From Legionella lytica (GTDB taxonomy: Bacteria; Pseudomonadota; Gammaproteobacteria; Legionellales; Legionellaceae): 64,000 nt of DNA. Of the stretch, positions 46,431 to 56,110 are shown in pieces (position 1 is the stretch's first letter; each line of letters begins with the position of its first letter). Below the pieces are notes generated by a model, which saw nothing but the letters and a program-made list of their open reading frames with translations, searched no databases and had not been told where the DNA came from. The stretch is from the NCBI RefSeq assembly GCF_023921225.1, contig NZ_CP071527.1:2738501-2802500 (forward strand), written 5' to 3'. Position numbers and translations under genes: made by a program.

Positions 46431-48017
46431 TTAACCCCTGCTGATACGTGCATCACGGAATACATCCTCAACCAGAGTATTAGTACGATAAATCGTAGAC
46501 AGAGCAATATCATCCAAACTTGCCTCATCAAGTGCTGATAATTTCTCCATCAGCCTTTCACTGTAATTTAGCGCATCCACAATAGTACATCGTTTCTCAA
46601 TATCCTTATTTATTAAAGCCTGTACCAACTTGATAATCGCCTTGTGCTGAAGTAAAGCTGAATGAAGATTAACTAGTATCTGCGATGAGTCTGCAACAAA
46701 ATTTGCGGCAAATAAATCAGGAAAGAGCACGGCAATAATGAGCCCCATGCCATAAGTGTCATTTAAAAAACCTGTTCGATGCACTGGGTCTCGATAAAGT
46801 TCTGTATACATCGTCTTTTTAGTAGAGCCTTGCTTAAACACTGAACCAAAATCAATTAATCTCATTGCTTGCCCCGGCACATCAAGAATAAAATTCAACG
46901 GTTTAATATCATTATAAGTGCGATAACGAGAATGCAACTGATTCAGATCGCTCAATGCAGTAATAATACATTTTAAACGTGTGTCAAAAGACAAACTGCT
47001 CAGTTGCTCTCGAGAAAAACGCCCTAATGCCTGTCCTGGCTGCCAAGAAGAAACAACAAAGGCTGCCTCACCTTCAGAAAAGTAAAGACTGGTTCTTGAA
47101 AATAGCCTATGGCATTTGGCCTCACGTCGCGCAGCCTCTTTTAAATTGGCGACAATACCTGAGTGTATCTGCTTAACACAATAAGCAGGCTCCACATCGT
47201 TAGGCGATAAATAAGCCTGCTGAATGGTTCCTTGCCCGCCTCGAGCAAAGAGCGTATTGTCACTACGAAACCAAAAACTATGGTTATCATTTAATATAAT
47301 CTGGGTTTTTGATGGGGTATGAGATCTCTTTGTCGCAATGCTCACTTCAGAAGGAGCAACAGCTTTGTATTGTATTCGCTGCAGTGCAGCTATCAATGAA
47401 TGCATATTAAATAACTTATGTTTTGCCAAATTATCGACTAGCATGCTAACTCGTTTTACATTATTTTCTGATAACAGGCATAATTGCTGAATAATATCCG
47501 AACTTAACATTTGAGCATCATAGTGATGCAAGAAGCTGATTAACATACATCGAAGCTCGAAAGACACACTTACCTTTTTTTCAAGTAATTTTTTATCGTG
47601 AGTCTCATAAGGTTGATCCTTGGAAAACTGCTCCAGCAACTCAATAAAATCCCTTACGTGACTGTGCCTGCCAACGTTGTATAAATGAGCTAACTCAGTA
47701 ACAGAAATGCCCAATTTTCCGGCGTTCCATAGCTCTTTTAATAGATAATTCCTACCCATTATTACAGCACAGGTAGCCGGGGTATACCCGGCCTTATTCT
47801 TGAGTGCATTGAAGGAACATTGTTTTTCATTCAACAACCAAAAAACAACGTGAGAAAAACCATTCATTGCCGCAAGGTGTAACACGGTATCTCCATCCGC
47901 ATCGACACAGTCTAAACTATAGCCTTTTAGATCCAGTAATTGGAGAATATCTAAATAACCAAACTTGGCAGCTAACCAAACCGGGTTTTGTTGCACATTA
48001 CCTTTCGCATCGCTCAA
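46431..48017 (-). pseudogene. Ankyrin-repeat protein kinase, main (C-terminal) part of a split gene
   Basis: 528 codons opening at a TTG (48015-48017). Residues about 10-100 are ankyrin repeats (NPVWLAAKFGYLDILQLLDL, DGDTVLHLAAMNGFSHVVFWLL, AGYTPATCAVIMGRNYLL). Residues about 245-470 are a protein kinase with an intact ATP site: glycine loop GGQGTI (260-265), Lys282 in YCVKQI, catalytic loop YNDIKPLN (368-375) and DFG (389-391). The first ankyrin repeat is cut: its start lies in the upstream frame at 48014-48226. A single missing base near 48015 would explain this. It may be a decayed gene, a strain variant, a sequence error, or a coupled pair through the TTGA overlap. Legionella effectors joining ankyrins and kinases are known. 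Confidence 0.7.
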
Positions 48018-48226
48018 TGTCCTCTCATCGCCGCATATTGAGCCAAGGTTAGCTTATATTTTGGATCTTTGGGGCCTGAACAACTAATGAAAGTCATTGT
48101 AAACGGAGTCAGCGAATCCAAATCACCGCGATCTATATTTTGAAAAATTTCCTCGATGTCTTTTGCAGATAATTCGTATTTATTGACCACCGTAGTATTA
48201 GAAATTTTGTTTTGCTTATCAAACAT
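48014..48226 (-). pseudogene. N-terminal part of the split ankyrin-kinase gene
   Basis: 70 codons (MFDKQNKISNTTVVNKYELS...) ending in KLTLAQYAAMRGH, the first half of an ankyrin repeat, then TGA. The continuation SDAKGNVQQNPVWLAAKFGY is in the next frame, 4 bp overlapping. Shifting the frame by one base at this junction gives an uninterrupted ankyrin array, so the two parts are best read as one original gene of about 600 codons. Confidence 0.65.
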
Positions 48227-48440
48227 GTAAATACAATCCTTGCATTATAAAATAAACATAGTGGTCGGCGGCTGATATTCAAAATAACGCGATAAAGGAG
48301 AAGTTATATTGATGCCAATCAACGGCAATAATATTACATCGTGGGCAAAATGAACTCAACAACTTAACCCTTTACCTCCGCAATGGTTCTGCTATGATAA
48401 GTTCCAATAAATAGGCGATTATATTTAAAGGATTAACACC

Positions 48441-49709
48441 ATGACGCATGACGATCATAAAAAAAAATCTAAGGGACACATAGTCCTCTCCTCTCATCCC
48501 TCAGTGCACTCTGCACCATCACTAAAAATTAAATGGGGTGCTCCCACCGCTAAAGAGCGTGGGCCAATTATTGCCTCTTTAACTAATATTCGTAATCGTA
48601 ATGCCGTGGGCACTCATTCTGGTTCTTATTCAGTGTATCGTGCCCTAGCCGTGGCAGCTGGTGTTTTAGATCCAGAGCATGTTCCCGATCTGACTGACAC
48701 AACCCCACCTGTAACTATTGGCCCACATGCGCAATGGAGTAATCCACAAAAAATTATTTCATTAGCTCCCTGGGGGCACATGGTTGCCACAGAATTTGCG
48801 GAAGAGATTCAGGCCGGTTATGACATCAGACCAACCATTGCCGTGACCAGAGCCCATATTAATCTCCCCGAATTGCATACCGCCATGCAAAAAGGACGGC
48901 TCAAACCCGATGGAAAAATATTAAAAGAGTCAGGCGATGTAACCGTCACTAAAGCAGCAATCGAACCAGTTTGGTATTTACCAGGAATTGCTGAGCGTTT
49001 TCAAGTTTCAGAATCCGCCCTACGCCGCACTCTATTCGAACAAACTGCGGGTATGTTTCCAGAGTTAGTAACCCGTACCGACCTTGATGTCTTTTTACCC
49101 CCGATTGGAGGTCTTACCGCCTATTTCTTTGGTGATGTGACAACTATCCATGACCCTAAAGTGGAACTAACCTGCCGTATTCACGATGAATGTAACGGTT
49201 CTGACGTCTTTGGTTCAGACATTTGTACCTGTAGACCTTATTTAACTCACGGCATTGAGCTATGTATTGAATCAGCGCAAAAAGGTGGGGCAGGACTTAT
49301 TGTTTATAACCGCAAAGAAGGTAGAGCCTTAGGAGAGGTCACTAAGTTTTTAGTATATAACGCTCGTAAACGCCAAAAGGGTGGTGACACGGCCGCTAAA
49401 TACTTTGAGCGTACCGAGTGCGTTGCTGGAGTGCAAGACATGCGTTTCCAAGAACTGATGTCTGATGTGCTGCACTGGCTGGGTATTACTAAAATCCACC
49501 GCTTTGTTTCGATGTCCAATATGAAATACGATGCCCTCATCAAGTCGGGAATCGAAGTTCTTGAGCGCGTCACCATCCCTGATGAATTGGTCCCTCCTGA
49601 TGCCCAAGTAGAGATGAACGCAAAACGTGCTGCCGGCTATTATTCACCAGAGCGTATCGTTGACATTAACGAATTGGCAGAAACAAAAGGACGTGAGCTT
49701 CATGAATAA
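48441..49709 (+). CDS. GTP cyclohydrolase II-like protein, URC1-type uracil catabolism
   Basis: 422 aa with the GTP cyclohydrolase II catalytic domain in the C-terminal half: the zinc cysteines in RIHDECNGSDVFGSDICTCRPYL and the YNRKEGRALGEVTKFLVYNARK stretch. The N-terminal 190 residues are an extension not found in RibA. This long form, followed by a DUF1688 gene and upp, is the arrangement of the URC pathway first worked out in the yeast Lachancea kluyveri (URC1, URC4, URC6), in which uracil is degraded by way of its nucleotide. A riboflavin role is less likely because no rib genes are nearby. The stop overlaps the next gene by 8 bp. Confidence 0.87.
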   Translation: MTHDDHKKKSKGHIVLSSHPSVHSAPSLKIKWGAPTAKERGPIIASLTNIRNRNAVGTHSGSYSVYRALAVAAGVLDPEHVPDLTDTTPPVTIGPHAQWSNPQKIISLAPWGHMVATEFAEEIQAGYDIRPTIAVTRAHINLPELHTAMQKGRLKPDGKILKESGDVTVTKAAIEPVWYLPGIAERFQVSESALRRTLFEQTAGMFPELVTRTDLDVFLPPIGGLTAYFFGDVTTIHDPKVELTCRIHDECNGSDVFGSDICTCRPYLTHGIELCIESAQKGGAGLIVYNRKEGRALGEVTKFLVYNARKRQKGGDTAAKYFERTECVAGVQDMRFQELMSDVLHWLGITKIHRFVSMSNMKYDALIKSGIEVLERVTIPDELVPPDAQVEMNAKRAAGYYSPERIVDINELAETKGRELHE

Positions 49710-50943
49710 GGAACAAAAAAAACAAGATCCAGTATTAGCAATGCTTCGTGACCCGCGTACCATACGTAATCGTGCTCATGCTATTTTAGAGCTTGCCAAA
49801 CAAAACAAACTCAATCACTTTAGCTTGCAGCCAGAACAAATGGCTGCTACTGCTTCGTTTGTTACTGAAGTAATTCAAGAACAATACCCTAATTTAGATA
49901 TCCCCTATCACAGTCGCTGGCGTCATTTTGAAGCCGGAGGCATTGATCGTATTCAAAAAATGCAAGAACAGCTCAGCTCACTTAGTCCTGCAGAGCGAGG
50001 TAAAGTTCTTTATGAATTGGTAATTATCAGTGTGTTTCTGGATGCAGGAGCAGGTCCTTCCTGGCGCTATAAAGAGCAAGCCTCTGGAAAAGAATTTTCA
50101 CGTTCAGAAGGACTGGCTATAGCCAGCCTGGACCTTTATCAAAGTGGTGGTTTTAGCGCTCATCCTCAGGAGCCATTCCGCGTAGATGCTCAACGCTTAG
50201 CCGAATTTAGTGAACAGGATCTACAACAGGGCTTTCAAGTCAGTAGCAACAATCCTCTTGAGGGGGTTTCAGGTCGCGTCGCTTTATTAAACCGCCTAGG
50301 TAACGCGATACAAGAAAATACTGAATATTTTGGCCAAGCAGGACGTCTGGGTGATTTCTATACCTATGTCAGTTCTATGGCAACACACGGCCAATTGGAA
50401 GCTGCACAAATTTTTCAAGCAGTACTTGGCGCCTTTAATACGATATGGCCTGCGCGACTGAGCTATCAAGGTGTAGGCTTAGGTGATGTGTGGCTACATA
50501 GTGCATTAAAAAACCAGGCTCCAGGTTCTGAATATGTTCCATTCCATAAATTATCACAATGGCTCACCTACTCACTTATGGAACCCTTAGAACAGGCAGG
50601 AATTCAAGTGACACAACTTGAAACATTAACCGGCTTACCCGAGTATCGTAATGGGGGCTTATTGATTGATACTGGTTTGCTTCAGGTAAAAGATCAAAAT
50701 GCCCTACGACAAGCTCATGATCCTAGTTCTGAACTCGTAGTGGAATGGCGAGCCCTAACCGTAGCATTACTGGATGAGCTGGCTGATTTAATCAGAGAAA
50801 ACCTACAAAAAAGTACTCAAGAGCTACCACTCGCAAAAATCTTGCAAGGAGGTACCTGGGAAGCAGGACGGCGTATTGCCAGGGAAAAACGTAATCAAGG
50901 TACCCCTCCGCTACAAATTATTAGCGATGGTACTGTATTTTAG
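49702..50943 (+). CDS. DUF1688 family protein, URC4-type uracil catabolism
   Basis: 413 residues starting at the ATG at 49702 inside the end of the preceding gene. The sequence ([73 protein letters not shown]) is that of DUF1688/URC4, an enzyme of the uracil catabolic route whose exact reaction is not settled to my knowledge. It lies between the URC1-like and upp (URC6-like) genes and is translationally coupled to the former. Confidence 0.9.
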   Translation: MNKEQKKQDPVLAMLRDPRTIRNRAHAILELAKQNKLNHFSLQPEQMAATASFVTEVIQEQYPNLDIPYHSRWRHFEAGGIDRIQKMQEQLSSLSPAERGKVLYELVIISVFLDAGAGPSWRYKEQASGKEFSRSEGLAIASLDLYQSGGFSAHPQEPFRVDAQRLAEFSEQDLQQGFQVSSNNPLEGVSGRVALLNRLGNAIQENTEYFGQAGRLGDFYTYVSSMATHGQLEAAQIFQAVLGAFNTIWPARLSYQGVGLGDVWLHSALKNQAPGSEYVPFHKLSQWLTYSLMEPLEQAGIQVTQLETLTGLPEYRNGGLLIDTGLLQVKDQNALRQAHDPSSELVVEWRALTVALLDELADLIRENLQKSTQELPLAKILQGGTWEAGRRIAREKRNQGTPPLQIISDGTVF

Positions 50944-50951
50944 GAGTTATC

Positions 50952-51596
50952 ATGCAAAATCAAGAAGTTGTGGTAGTAAATCATCCGTTAATTCAACACA
51001 AATTAACGATTATGCGCCAAAAAGAAACCAGCTGCGTAAAGTTTCGTACCTTGATGCATGAAGTGAGTATGTTAATGGCTTACGAAATTACTCGCGATCT
51101 GGAAGTAGAATATGCCGAAATTGAAACGCCCATGACGACAATGCAATCCCCTGTCCTCAAAGGTAAAAAAATGGTGTTTGTTTCTATTTTACGTGCCGGA
51201 AATGGTTTAGTCGACGGCATGTTGCAGCTTGTACCAACTGCTCGCATTGGTCATATTGGTTTATATCGTGATCCCAAAACATTAGAAGCCATTGAATATT
51301 ACATTAAATTACCTGAGCACATGCACGATCGTGATGTAATTGTTGTCGATCCAATGCTCGCTACTGGAAACTCAGCCGTCGCTGCGGTTAAAGAAATTAA
51401 AGAAAGAGAACCTAAATCCATTAAGTACCTCTGCCTACTTGCTGCTCCCGAAGGCATAGCCACGTTCCATGAAGAACATCCCGACGTCACCATTTTCACT
51501 GCCGCGATTGATGAGAAATTGAATGAGAAAGGATACATTATGCCAGGCTTAGGGGATGCTGGAGACAGACTCTACGGAACCAAGCTAGATTATTAG
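50952..51596 (+). CDS. upp: Uracil phosphoribosyltransferase
   Basis: Makes UMP from uracil and PRPP; 214 aa. The PRPP-binding motif [12 protein letters not shown] lies at residues 131-142. The uracil-binding region near the C-terminus is [16 protein letters not shown], and [16 protein letters not shown] is the flexible-loop region. It follows the DUF1688 gene by 8 bp with AGGAG upstream. In this operon it likely feeds the URC pathway (URC6 role) as well as salvage. Confidence 0.96.
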   Translation: MQNQEVVVVNHPLIQHKLTIMRQKETSCVKFRTLMHEVSMLMAYEITRDLEVEYAEIETPMTTMQSPVLKGKKMVFVSILRAGNGLVDGMLQLVPTARIGHIGLYRDPKTLEAIEYYIKLPEHMHDRDVIVVDPMLATGNSAVAAVKEIKEREPKSIKYLCLLAAPEGIATFHEEHPDVTIFTAAIDEKLNEKGYIMPGLGDAGDRLYGTKLDY

Positions 51597-51606
51597 TTCA
51601 GGATCA

Positions 51607-51644
51607 TAGCAACTGTCTTGAATTAAAATTCAGGACAGTTGCTA
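51607..51644. repeat. Near-perfect palindrome after upp
   Basis: An 18-position stem with one G-T wobble (core TAGCAACTGTC / GACAGTTGCTA), folding almost without a loop, 11 bp past the upp stop. A second, T-tailed hairpin follows, so this one may protect the 3' end or be a dispersed repeat. Confidence 0.65.
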
Positions 51645-51664
51645 CGATGGTTAACAAACCCTTA

Positions 51665-51697
51665 TAACCGGGTTGTCACCAACCCGGTTACATTTTT
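51665..51697 (+). terminator. Intrinsic terminator of the URC/upp operon
   Basis: An 11-bp perfect stem TAACCGGGTTG / CAACCCGGTTA with a TCAC tetraloop at 51665-51690, followed by CATTTTTAT. Confidence 0.85.
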
Positions 51698-51860
51698 ATC
51701 AATGCTTTACAACCCTAACCAATCTGTAGTATTAAAGAAATATCCCAGCATAAAAATATCATCTATGTTGAAAAAATAGGCATATATTGGTAGTATTATG
51801 TACAATTAGGGCTTTTTGTATTAGCACCAATAATACAAATCCCATTTTAAGGTAGGATGT

Positions 51861-53156
51861 ATGGCGATAAATGAATCTGTAGCAGTTCCAGTAACAGGAG
51901 CAAATCCAAACGCAACGATTTGGGAAAAACAAGATACAGTTTGGATGCTGAGTCTTTATGGTACTGCAGTAGGAGCAGGAACCCTTTTCCTACCTATTGA
52001 CGCAGGTTTAAATGGCATTTTACCCTTAATTATTATGGCAATATTAGCCTTCCCAATGACATACTTCTCACATCGCGCCTTATGCCGGTTTGTTTTATCT
52101 GGCTCCTCTGCGCAAAACAACATTACTGATGTAGTTGAAGAACACTTTGGTACTTTTTCTGGCCGCATTCTAACTGCCTTATATTTTTTTGCGATTTACC
52201 CCATCTTGTTAATGTATAGTGTCGCAATTACCAACACGGTAGAGAGTTTTCTGGTGAATCAAGTCGGCGTCACCGCGCCACCTCGAGCTCTTTTAGCAAT
52301 TATTCTCATTCTTGCCTTAATGGCAATCATCCGTTTTGGTCAAGAATTTATTGTAAAATCAATGTCGCTCATGGTTTACCCCTTCGCGACTATTTTACTA
52401 TTTCTATCTTTATATTTAATTCCTAATTGGAATAACGCCATTTTACAAAATAGTAATTCCTTACATGCAAATGGTGGGCATGGACTCCTGATGACCCTAT
52501 GGTTAGTTATTCCCGTCATGGTATTTTCCTTTAATCACTCCCCCATTATTTCTTCGTTTGCGGTCAATCAAAAAGAGCGTCATGGTGCTGAAGCGGATAA
52601 ACGTTGCACCAAGATAATGAAATACAGCCATTTAATGATGGTTTTTTCAGTCATGTTTTTTGTGTTCAGTTGTGTATTTAGTCTTTCTCCTCAAGACTTA
52701 ATGCAGGCGAAACAACAAAATATCTCTATTTTGTCTTATCTTGCGAATCATTTTAAAACCCCATTGATCGCATGCATCGCACCAATTATTGCCTTTATCG
52801 CCATTTCCAAATCTTTTTTAGGGCACTATCTAGGAGCTAAAGAAGGCTTAAGCAGCATTATTGTTAACTCATTAAAATCATATGGAAAAACGATTGGTAA
52901 AGATAAGCTGCAACTGATTATTGAAGTGTTTATGGTTATTACTTGTTGGATCACTGCCACCATTAATCCGAACATACTCAAAATCATTGAAACACTGGGT
53001 GGACCCGTAATTGCCGTACTGTTATTCGTTATGCCGATGTATGCTATTGCCAAAGTACCTGCAATGCAAAAATACGCTACCCACAAAATCAGCAATCTGT
53101 TCACCATGATCATGGGCGTGATTGCAATTTCTGCAATTATTTACGGATTGCTTTAA
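51861..53156 (+). CDS. sdaC: Serine transporter (HAAAP family), SdaC-like
   Basis: A proton-coupled amino-acid importer of 431 aa and 11 helices. It matches E. coli SdaC closely along its length: MLSLYGTAVGAGTLFLPIDAG, IIMAILAFPMTYFSHR, YFFAIYPILL...YSVAITNTVESFL, FSFNHSPIISSFAV, QNISILSYLANHF and SFLGHYLGAKEG. Serine is a main carbon source for Legionella in macrophages and culture, so this carrier may be central for growth. Specificity for serine over threonine is inferred from similarity. Confidence 0.92.
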   Translation: MAINESVAVPVTGANPNATIWEKQDTVWMLSLYGTAVGAGTLFLPIDAGLNGILPLIIMAILAFPMTYFSHRALCRFVLSGSSAQNNITDVVEEHFGTFSGRILTALYFFAIYPILLMYSVAITNTVESFLVNQVGVTAPPRALLAIILILALMAIIRFGQEFIVKSMSLMVYPFATILLFLSLYLIPNWNNAILQNSNSLHANGGHGLLMTLWLVIPVMVFSFNHSPIISSFAVNQKERHGAEADKRCTKIMKYSHLMMVFSVMFFVFSCVFSLSPQDLMQAKQQNISILSYLANHFKTPLIACIAPIIAFIAISKSFLGHYLGAKEGLSSIIVNSLKSYGKTIGKDKLQLIIEVFMVITCWITATINPNILKIIETLGGPVIAVLLFVMPMYAIAKVPAMQKYATHKISNLFTMIMGVIAISAIIYGLL

Positions 53157-53165
53157 ATACATATC

Positions 53166-53189
53166 GTAGGCTGGGCTGTAAAGCCCAGC
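53166..53189. repeat. Palindromic interspersed repeat, family B copy 2
   Basis: Identical to the copy at 17345-17368: GTAG plus GCTGGGCTGTAAAGCCCAGC. It begins 10 bp after the sdaC stop, where it might help end transcription. Confidence 0.8.
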
Positions 53190-53331
53190 AAAACAAACTC
53201 GCACTACTCCCAAAATGCTGTGTTCATCAGCCCAACCCACATCCTAATAAAGGCTACGTTTCGTGCCTACACTTGCCTCCACACATCAAGATATGAAACA
53301 ATTGAACAAATTACTCATGCAGTTGCATTAA

Positions 53332-54123
53332 ATGCACAGTGAATTTCATTATTTACCCATAGAAAACATCCAAGCAGGTCACTATCAACCTCGCCAAGAC
53401 TTCAATTCCGATGCCTTAAAAGAACTAGCTCAATCCATTGCTTCTCAGGGCTTAATCGAACCACTTATAGTACGTTCTATAGCCAAAGAGCGCTATGAAA
53501 TTATTGCCGGTGAACGGCGTTGGCGTGCCGCGAAAATAGCGGGAATGCAACAAGTACCCTGTTTAGTCGGTAATTACAACGACAAACAAGCCTGCGCCCT
53601 TACCTTAGTAGAAAACATTCAACGTGAAGATTTAAACCTTATAGAAGAAGCCAGTGCTTATCGGCGCTTGATGGATGAATTCAACTACCTTCAAGATGAA
53701 ATCGCCACGTTAGTGGGCAAATCACGCAGTCATATCGCCAATATCTTGCGTCTATTAAGTCTGACTCCTTATGTTAAGGATTATCTGCGTGAGCGAGTTC
53801 TATCGCTAGGACATGCCCGCACCTTGATTGGCTTAAGCCCAATCGACCAAGAATATTTAGCTGACCAAGCGGTGCAGGAGCAGTGGTCTGTTCGTCAACT
53901 AGAACAGGCTGTGAAAGAACAAAAAAATCAAAACTCAACGCCACTGAAGAATAACAAAAAGGACCGCGACATTGAGCGCTTACAAACTATTTTGGCAGAG
54001 CAAGTAGGTGCTCCTGTAGAAATAGTCGACGATAATGGCGATGGCGGCTGGCTTAAAGTGAAATTTTTTAATAATGACACGCTTGCAGGGCTTTTGGAGC
54101 GACTGGGCTTACGATATGATTAG
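53332..54123 (+). CDS. parB: ParB/Spo0J-type DNA-binding protein without a ParA partner
   Basis: 263 aa. The CTP-binding ParB domain comes first (LPIENIQAGHYQPRQDFNSDALKELAQSI, then GERRWRAAK, and ENIQREDLNLIEEASAYRRL). A central helix-turn-helix (DEIATLVGKSRSHIANILRLL) follows, then a C-terminal dimer region (DIERLQTILAEQVGAPVEIV). The usual ParA-stimulating N-terminal box (GLGRGLDALL-like) is absent: the protein opens only a few residues before the ParB domain. No parA is adjacent; sdaC lies upstream and dacB downstream. Either it is the chromosomal ParB in an unusual place or a second ParB. Confidence 0.9.
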   Translation: MHSEFHYLPIENIQAGHYQPRQDFNSDALKELAQSIASQGLIEPLIVRSIAKERYEIIAGERRWRAAKIAGMQQVPCLVGNYNDKQACALTLVENIQREDLNLIEEASAYRRLMDEFNYLQDEIATLVGKSRSHIANILRLLSLTPYVKDYLRERVLSLGHARTLIGLSPIDQEYLADQAVQEQWSVRQLEQAVKEQKNQNSTPLKNNKKDRDIERLQTILAEQVGAPVEIVDDNGDGGWLKVKFFNNDTLAGLLERLGLRYD

Positions 54124-54188
54124 GATCTGCTTCCCAAAGCAACCCCTAACCCTAATAAAAACAATTATCCTAGAAAAAGGAACCAACA

Positions 54189-55982
54189 TTGATAAAACGG
54201 ATGCTAACTGGCTTGTGTTTGCTGGCATTATCGTCAGGCTCTCAAAGCGGCAGTGTACAAAGTGACGTAGACTCATTAATTAAGCGAGTAAACCCTAATG
54301 TCAATCTTGGCATAGTCGTTATTGATTTAACGTCTGGGGAAACTTTATATCGCCGTAATGCAGACCGTTTTTATATTCCTGCCAGTAATATGAAACTGTT
54401 TTCTGAAGCTGCAGCCTTAATGGTGCTTGGCCCAGATTATCATTTTACCAACCAATTAAGCATCAGCTCTGGAAAAGTACAGCAAGGTGTATTACATGGT
54501 GATATTTATCTAAAACTCAGTGGCGATCCTTCCTTCTCTCGTGATGATTTAAAAGAATTACTTTCCGCTTTAAAAAATTGGGACATTCGCGCGATTCAGG
54601 GCAACGTTTATATTGATAGCAATTTAGCCAATGTAGATACTTACCCTCCGGGATGGTTGAGCACGGATTTATCTTATAGTTATGGTGCTCCCAATGCTCC
54701 CGTAGTGATTGATGCAAACCGTTTAACCGTTACGGTAAACCCAGGAGCGAAAGCTGGAGATCCAGCAATTGTAGAGGCAAACGATGATGGGGCTGCCATT
54801 AGCATTAATAATCAAGCAATGACGAAGGCAAGTGCGGAAGGTTGTGGCGTTGGCTTTTCATTAGATCAAGACAACCACCTAACTGCCCGTGGCTGCATAG
54901 GGGTAGGTCAAGGAGCAGTGCAACAGCGCATGGCCATAAAAAATCCTCTAGCTTATGCTCAAGGAATGATTCAAAATAATTTAACCCAAGTCAATATTCA
55001 ACTTAATGGCCATATTCAGTTAGGTAAAACACCTGCTGGAGCATTATTAATTGCTAACCAACGTTCAAAAGCCTTATCGGAGTTGATGGCAGATACACTC
55101 AAGCCCTCCGATAATTTATATGCTGACAGTTTATATTTACATGCTGCGACCAAACTCAATGGTGCTCCAGTCAACTGGAAAGAAGCCGAGCCTCTTATCA
55201 AAAGCTTTTTACAAGCACAAACTGGAATTGATTTTAGTCGTTCTATATTTACCGATGGCTCGGGATTATCTCGCTATAGTTTGGTTACACCTGAACAAAC
55301 TATTTCATTATTAACGTTTTTATATCAACGCTTCCCTCTTGCTTATGAGTACATTGCTGCTTTACCCGTTGCGGGCCGTGATGGCACGCTACAAAAGCGA
55401 TTCCGTGTACCAACGCAACAAGGTTTTGTGCGAGCAAAAACCGGCACAATGACTGGAATAAATAGTCTATCTGGCTATTTATATACGGCTAATGGCCATA
55501 CCTTAGCTTTTGCTATGTATGTTAATAGACAGCCTGGAAAAGCTTCCGGTCCTGGACGCCCAGTATTAGATGCTTTATGCACTTATTTTCTCAAGCTTAG
55601 CCCCATAATAAATCACGCGCCTCAGCTTGTGACAGCACATAAACCCGTTAATTTTCAATTAAACCCCAACCAAATAGAACGCCAAAAAGTGCATCAAGCA
55701 AAATGGAGACGCTTAGAATCAGCAATACGCACCGCCCTACGTGGGCAAGCAGTGAATATTATCTACCGTGGCGATGAATTAGTGGTCACCGATAATCAAT
55801 CGGATGCCAATAAAGTTTGGGGATCGCTGCAATCCGTCGTGCAAAAATATCCTTTTGCGGTGATGTTATCCTCCAAAAACTTGGCGATTAATCCTGCAAC
55901 GAAACCTACTCTACTGTGGGTACAATCTACGGATACGACCAACCAAGCTGAACGCGTGTGGACAATTAAGGAATCCGCCTAA
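54189..55982 (+). CDS. dacB: D-alanyl-D-alanine carboxypeptidase/endopeptidase (PBP4)
   Basis: A periplasmic class C penicillin-binding protein trimming peptidoglycan cross-links. A hydrophobic signal (MLTGLCLLALSSGSQSGS) is followed by SxxK at residues 66-69 (PASNMKLF), SxN in KPSDNLYADSLYLHA, and KTG in RAKTGTMTGINSLSGY. After the catalytic domain ends (about 470) there are over 120 extra residues (from HAPQLVTAHKPVNF on) with no known domain, more than in E. coli DacB (477 aa). TTG start at 54189 with AAGGA upstream; an ATG follows at 54201. Confidence 0.92.
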   Translation: MIKRMLTGLCLLALSSGSQSGSVQSDVDSLIKRVNPNVNLGIVVIDLTSGETLYRRNADRFYIPASNMKLFSEAAALMVLGPDYHFTNQLSISSGKVQQGVLHGDIYLKLSGDPSFSRDDLKELLSALKNWDIRAIQGNVYIDSNLANVDTYPPGWLSTDLSYSYGAPNAPVVIDANRLTVTVNPGAKAGDPAIVEANDDGAAISINNQAMTKASAEGCGVGFSLDQDNHLTARGCIGVGQGAVQQRMAIKNPLAYAQGMIQNNLTQVNIQLNGHIQLGKTPAGALLIANQRSKALSELMADTLKPSDNLYADSLYLHAATKLNGAPVNWKEAEPLIKSFLQAQTGIDFSRSIFTDGSGLSRYSLVTPEQTISLLTFLYQRFPLAYEYIAALPVAGRDGTLQKRFRVPTQQGFVRAKTGTMTGINSLSGYLYTANGHTLAFAMYVNRQPGKASGPGRPVLDALCTYFLKLSPIINHAPQLVTAHKPVNFQLNPNQIERQKVHQAKWRRLESAIRTALRGQAVNIIYRGDELVVTDNQSDANKVWGSLQSVVQKYPFAVMLSSKNLAINPATKPTLLWVQSTDTTNQAERVWTIKESA

Positions 55983-56059
55983 TAAATATCCACATAGAAC
56001 AAAAATAGCCTTTTGAGCATGCTTAGGTGTATAATTATGAGGGCATAACCAAGTGCCTT

Positions 56060-56075
56060 CATCCTGGCTACATTA
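56060..56075. repeat. Repeat family C fragment
   Basis: CATCCTGGCTACATTA-like bases differ by one or two from CATCCAGGCTACATTT at 32167 and about 24017. It lies upstream of the phosphoesterase gene. Confidence 0.35.
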
Positions 56076-56110
56076 AAATGACATAATTTACCTTCTATTT
56101 GGAGAAAAAA

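Noticed and set aside
48441..49709. Riboflavin biosynthesis ribA
   Set aside because: The long N-terminal extension and coupling to DUF1688 and upp fit the uracil catabolism paralogue better; no other rib gene or FMN riboswitch-like leader is seen.
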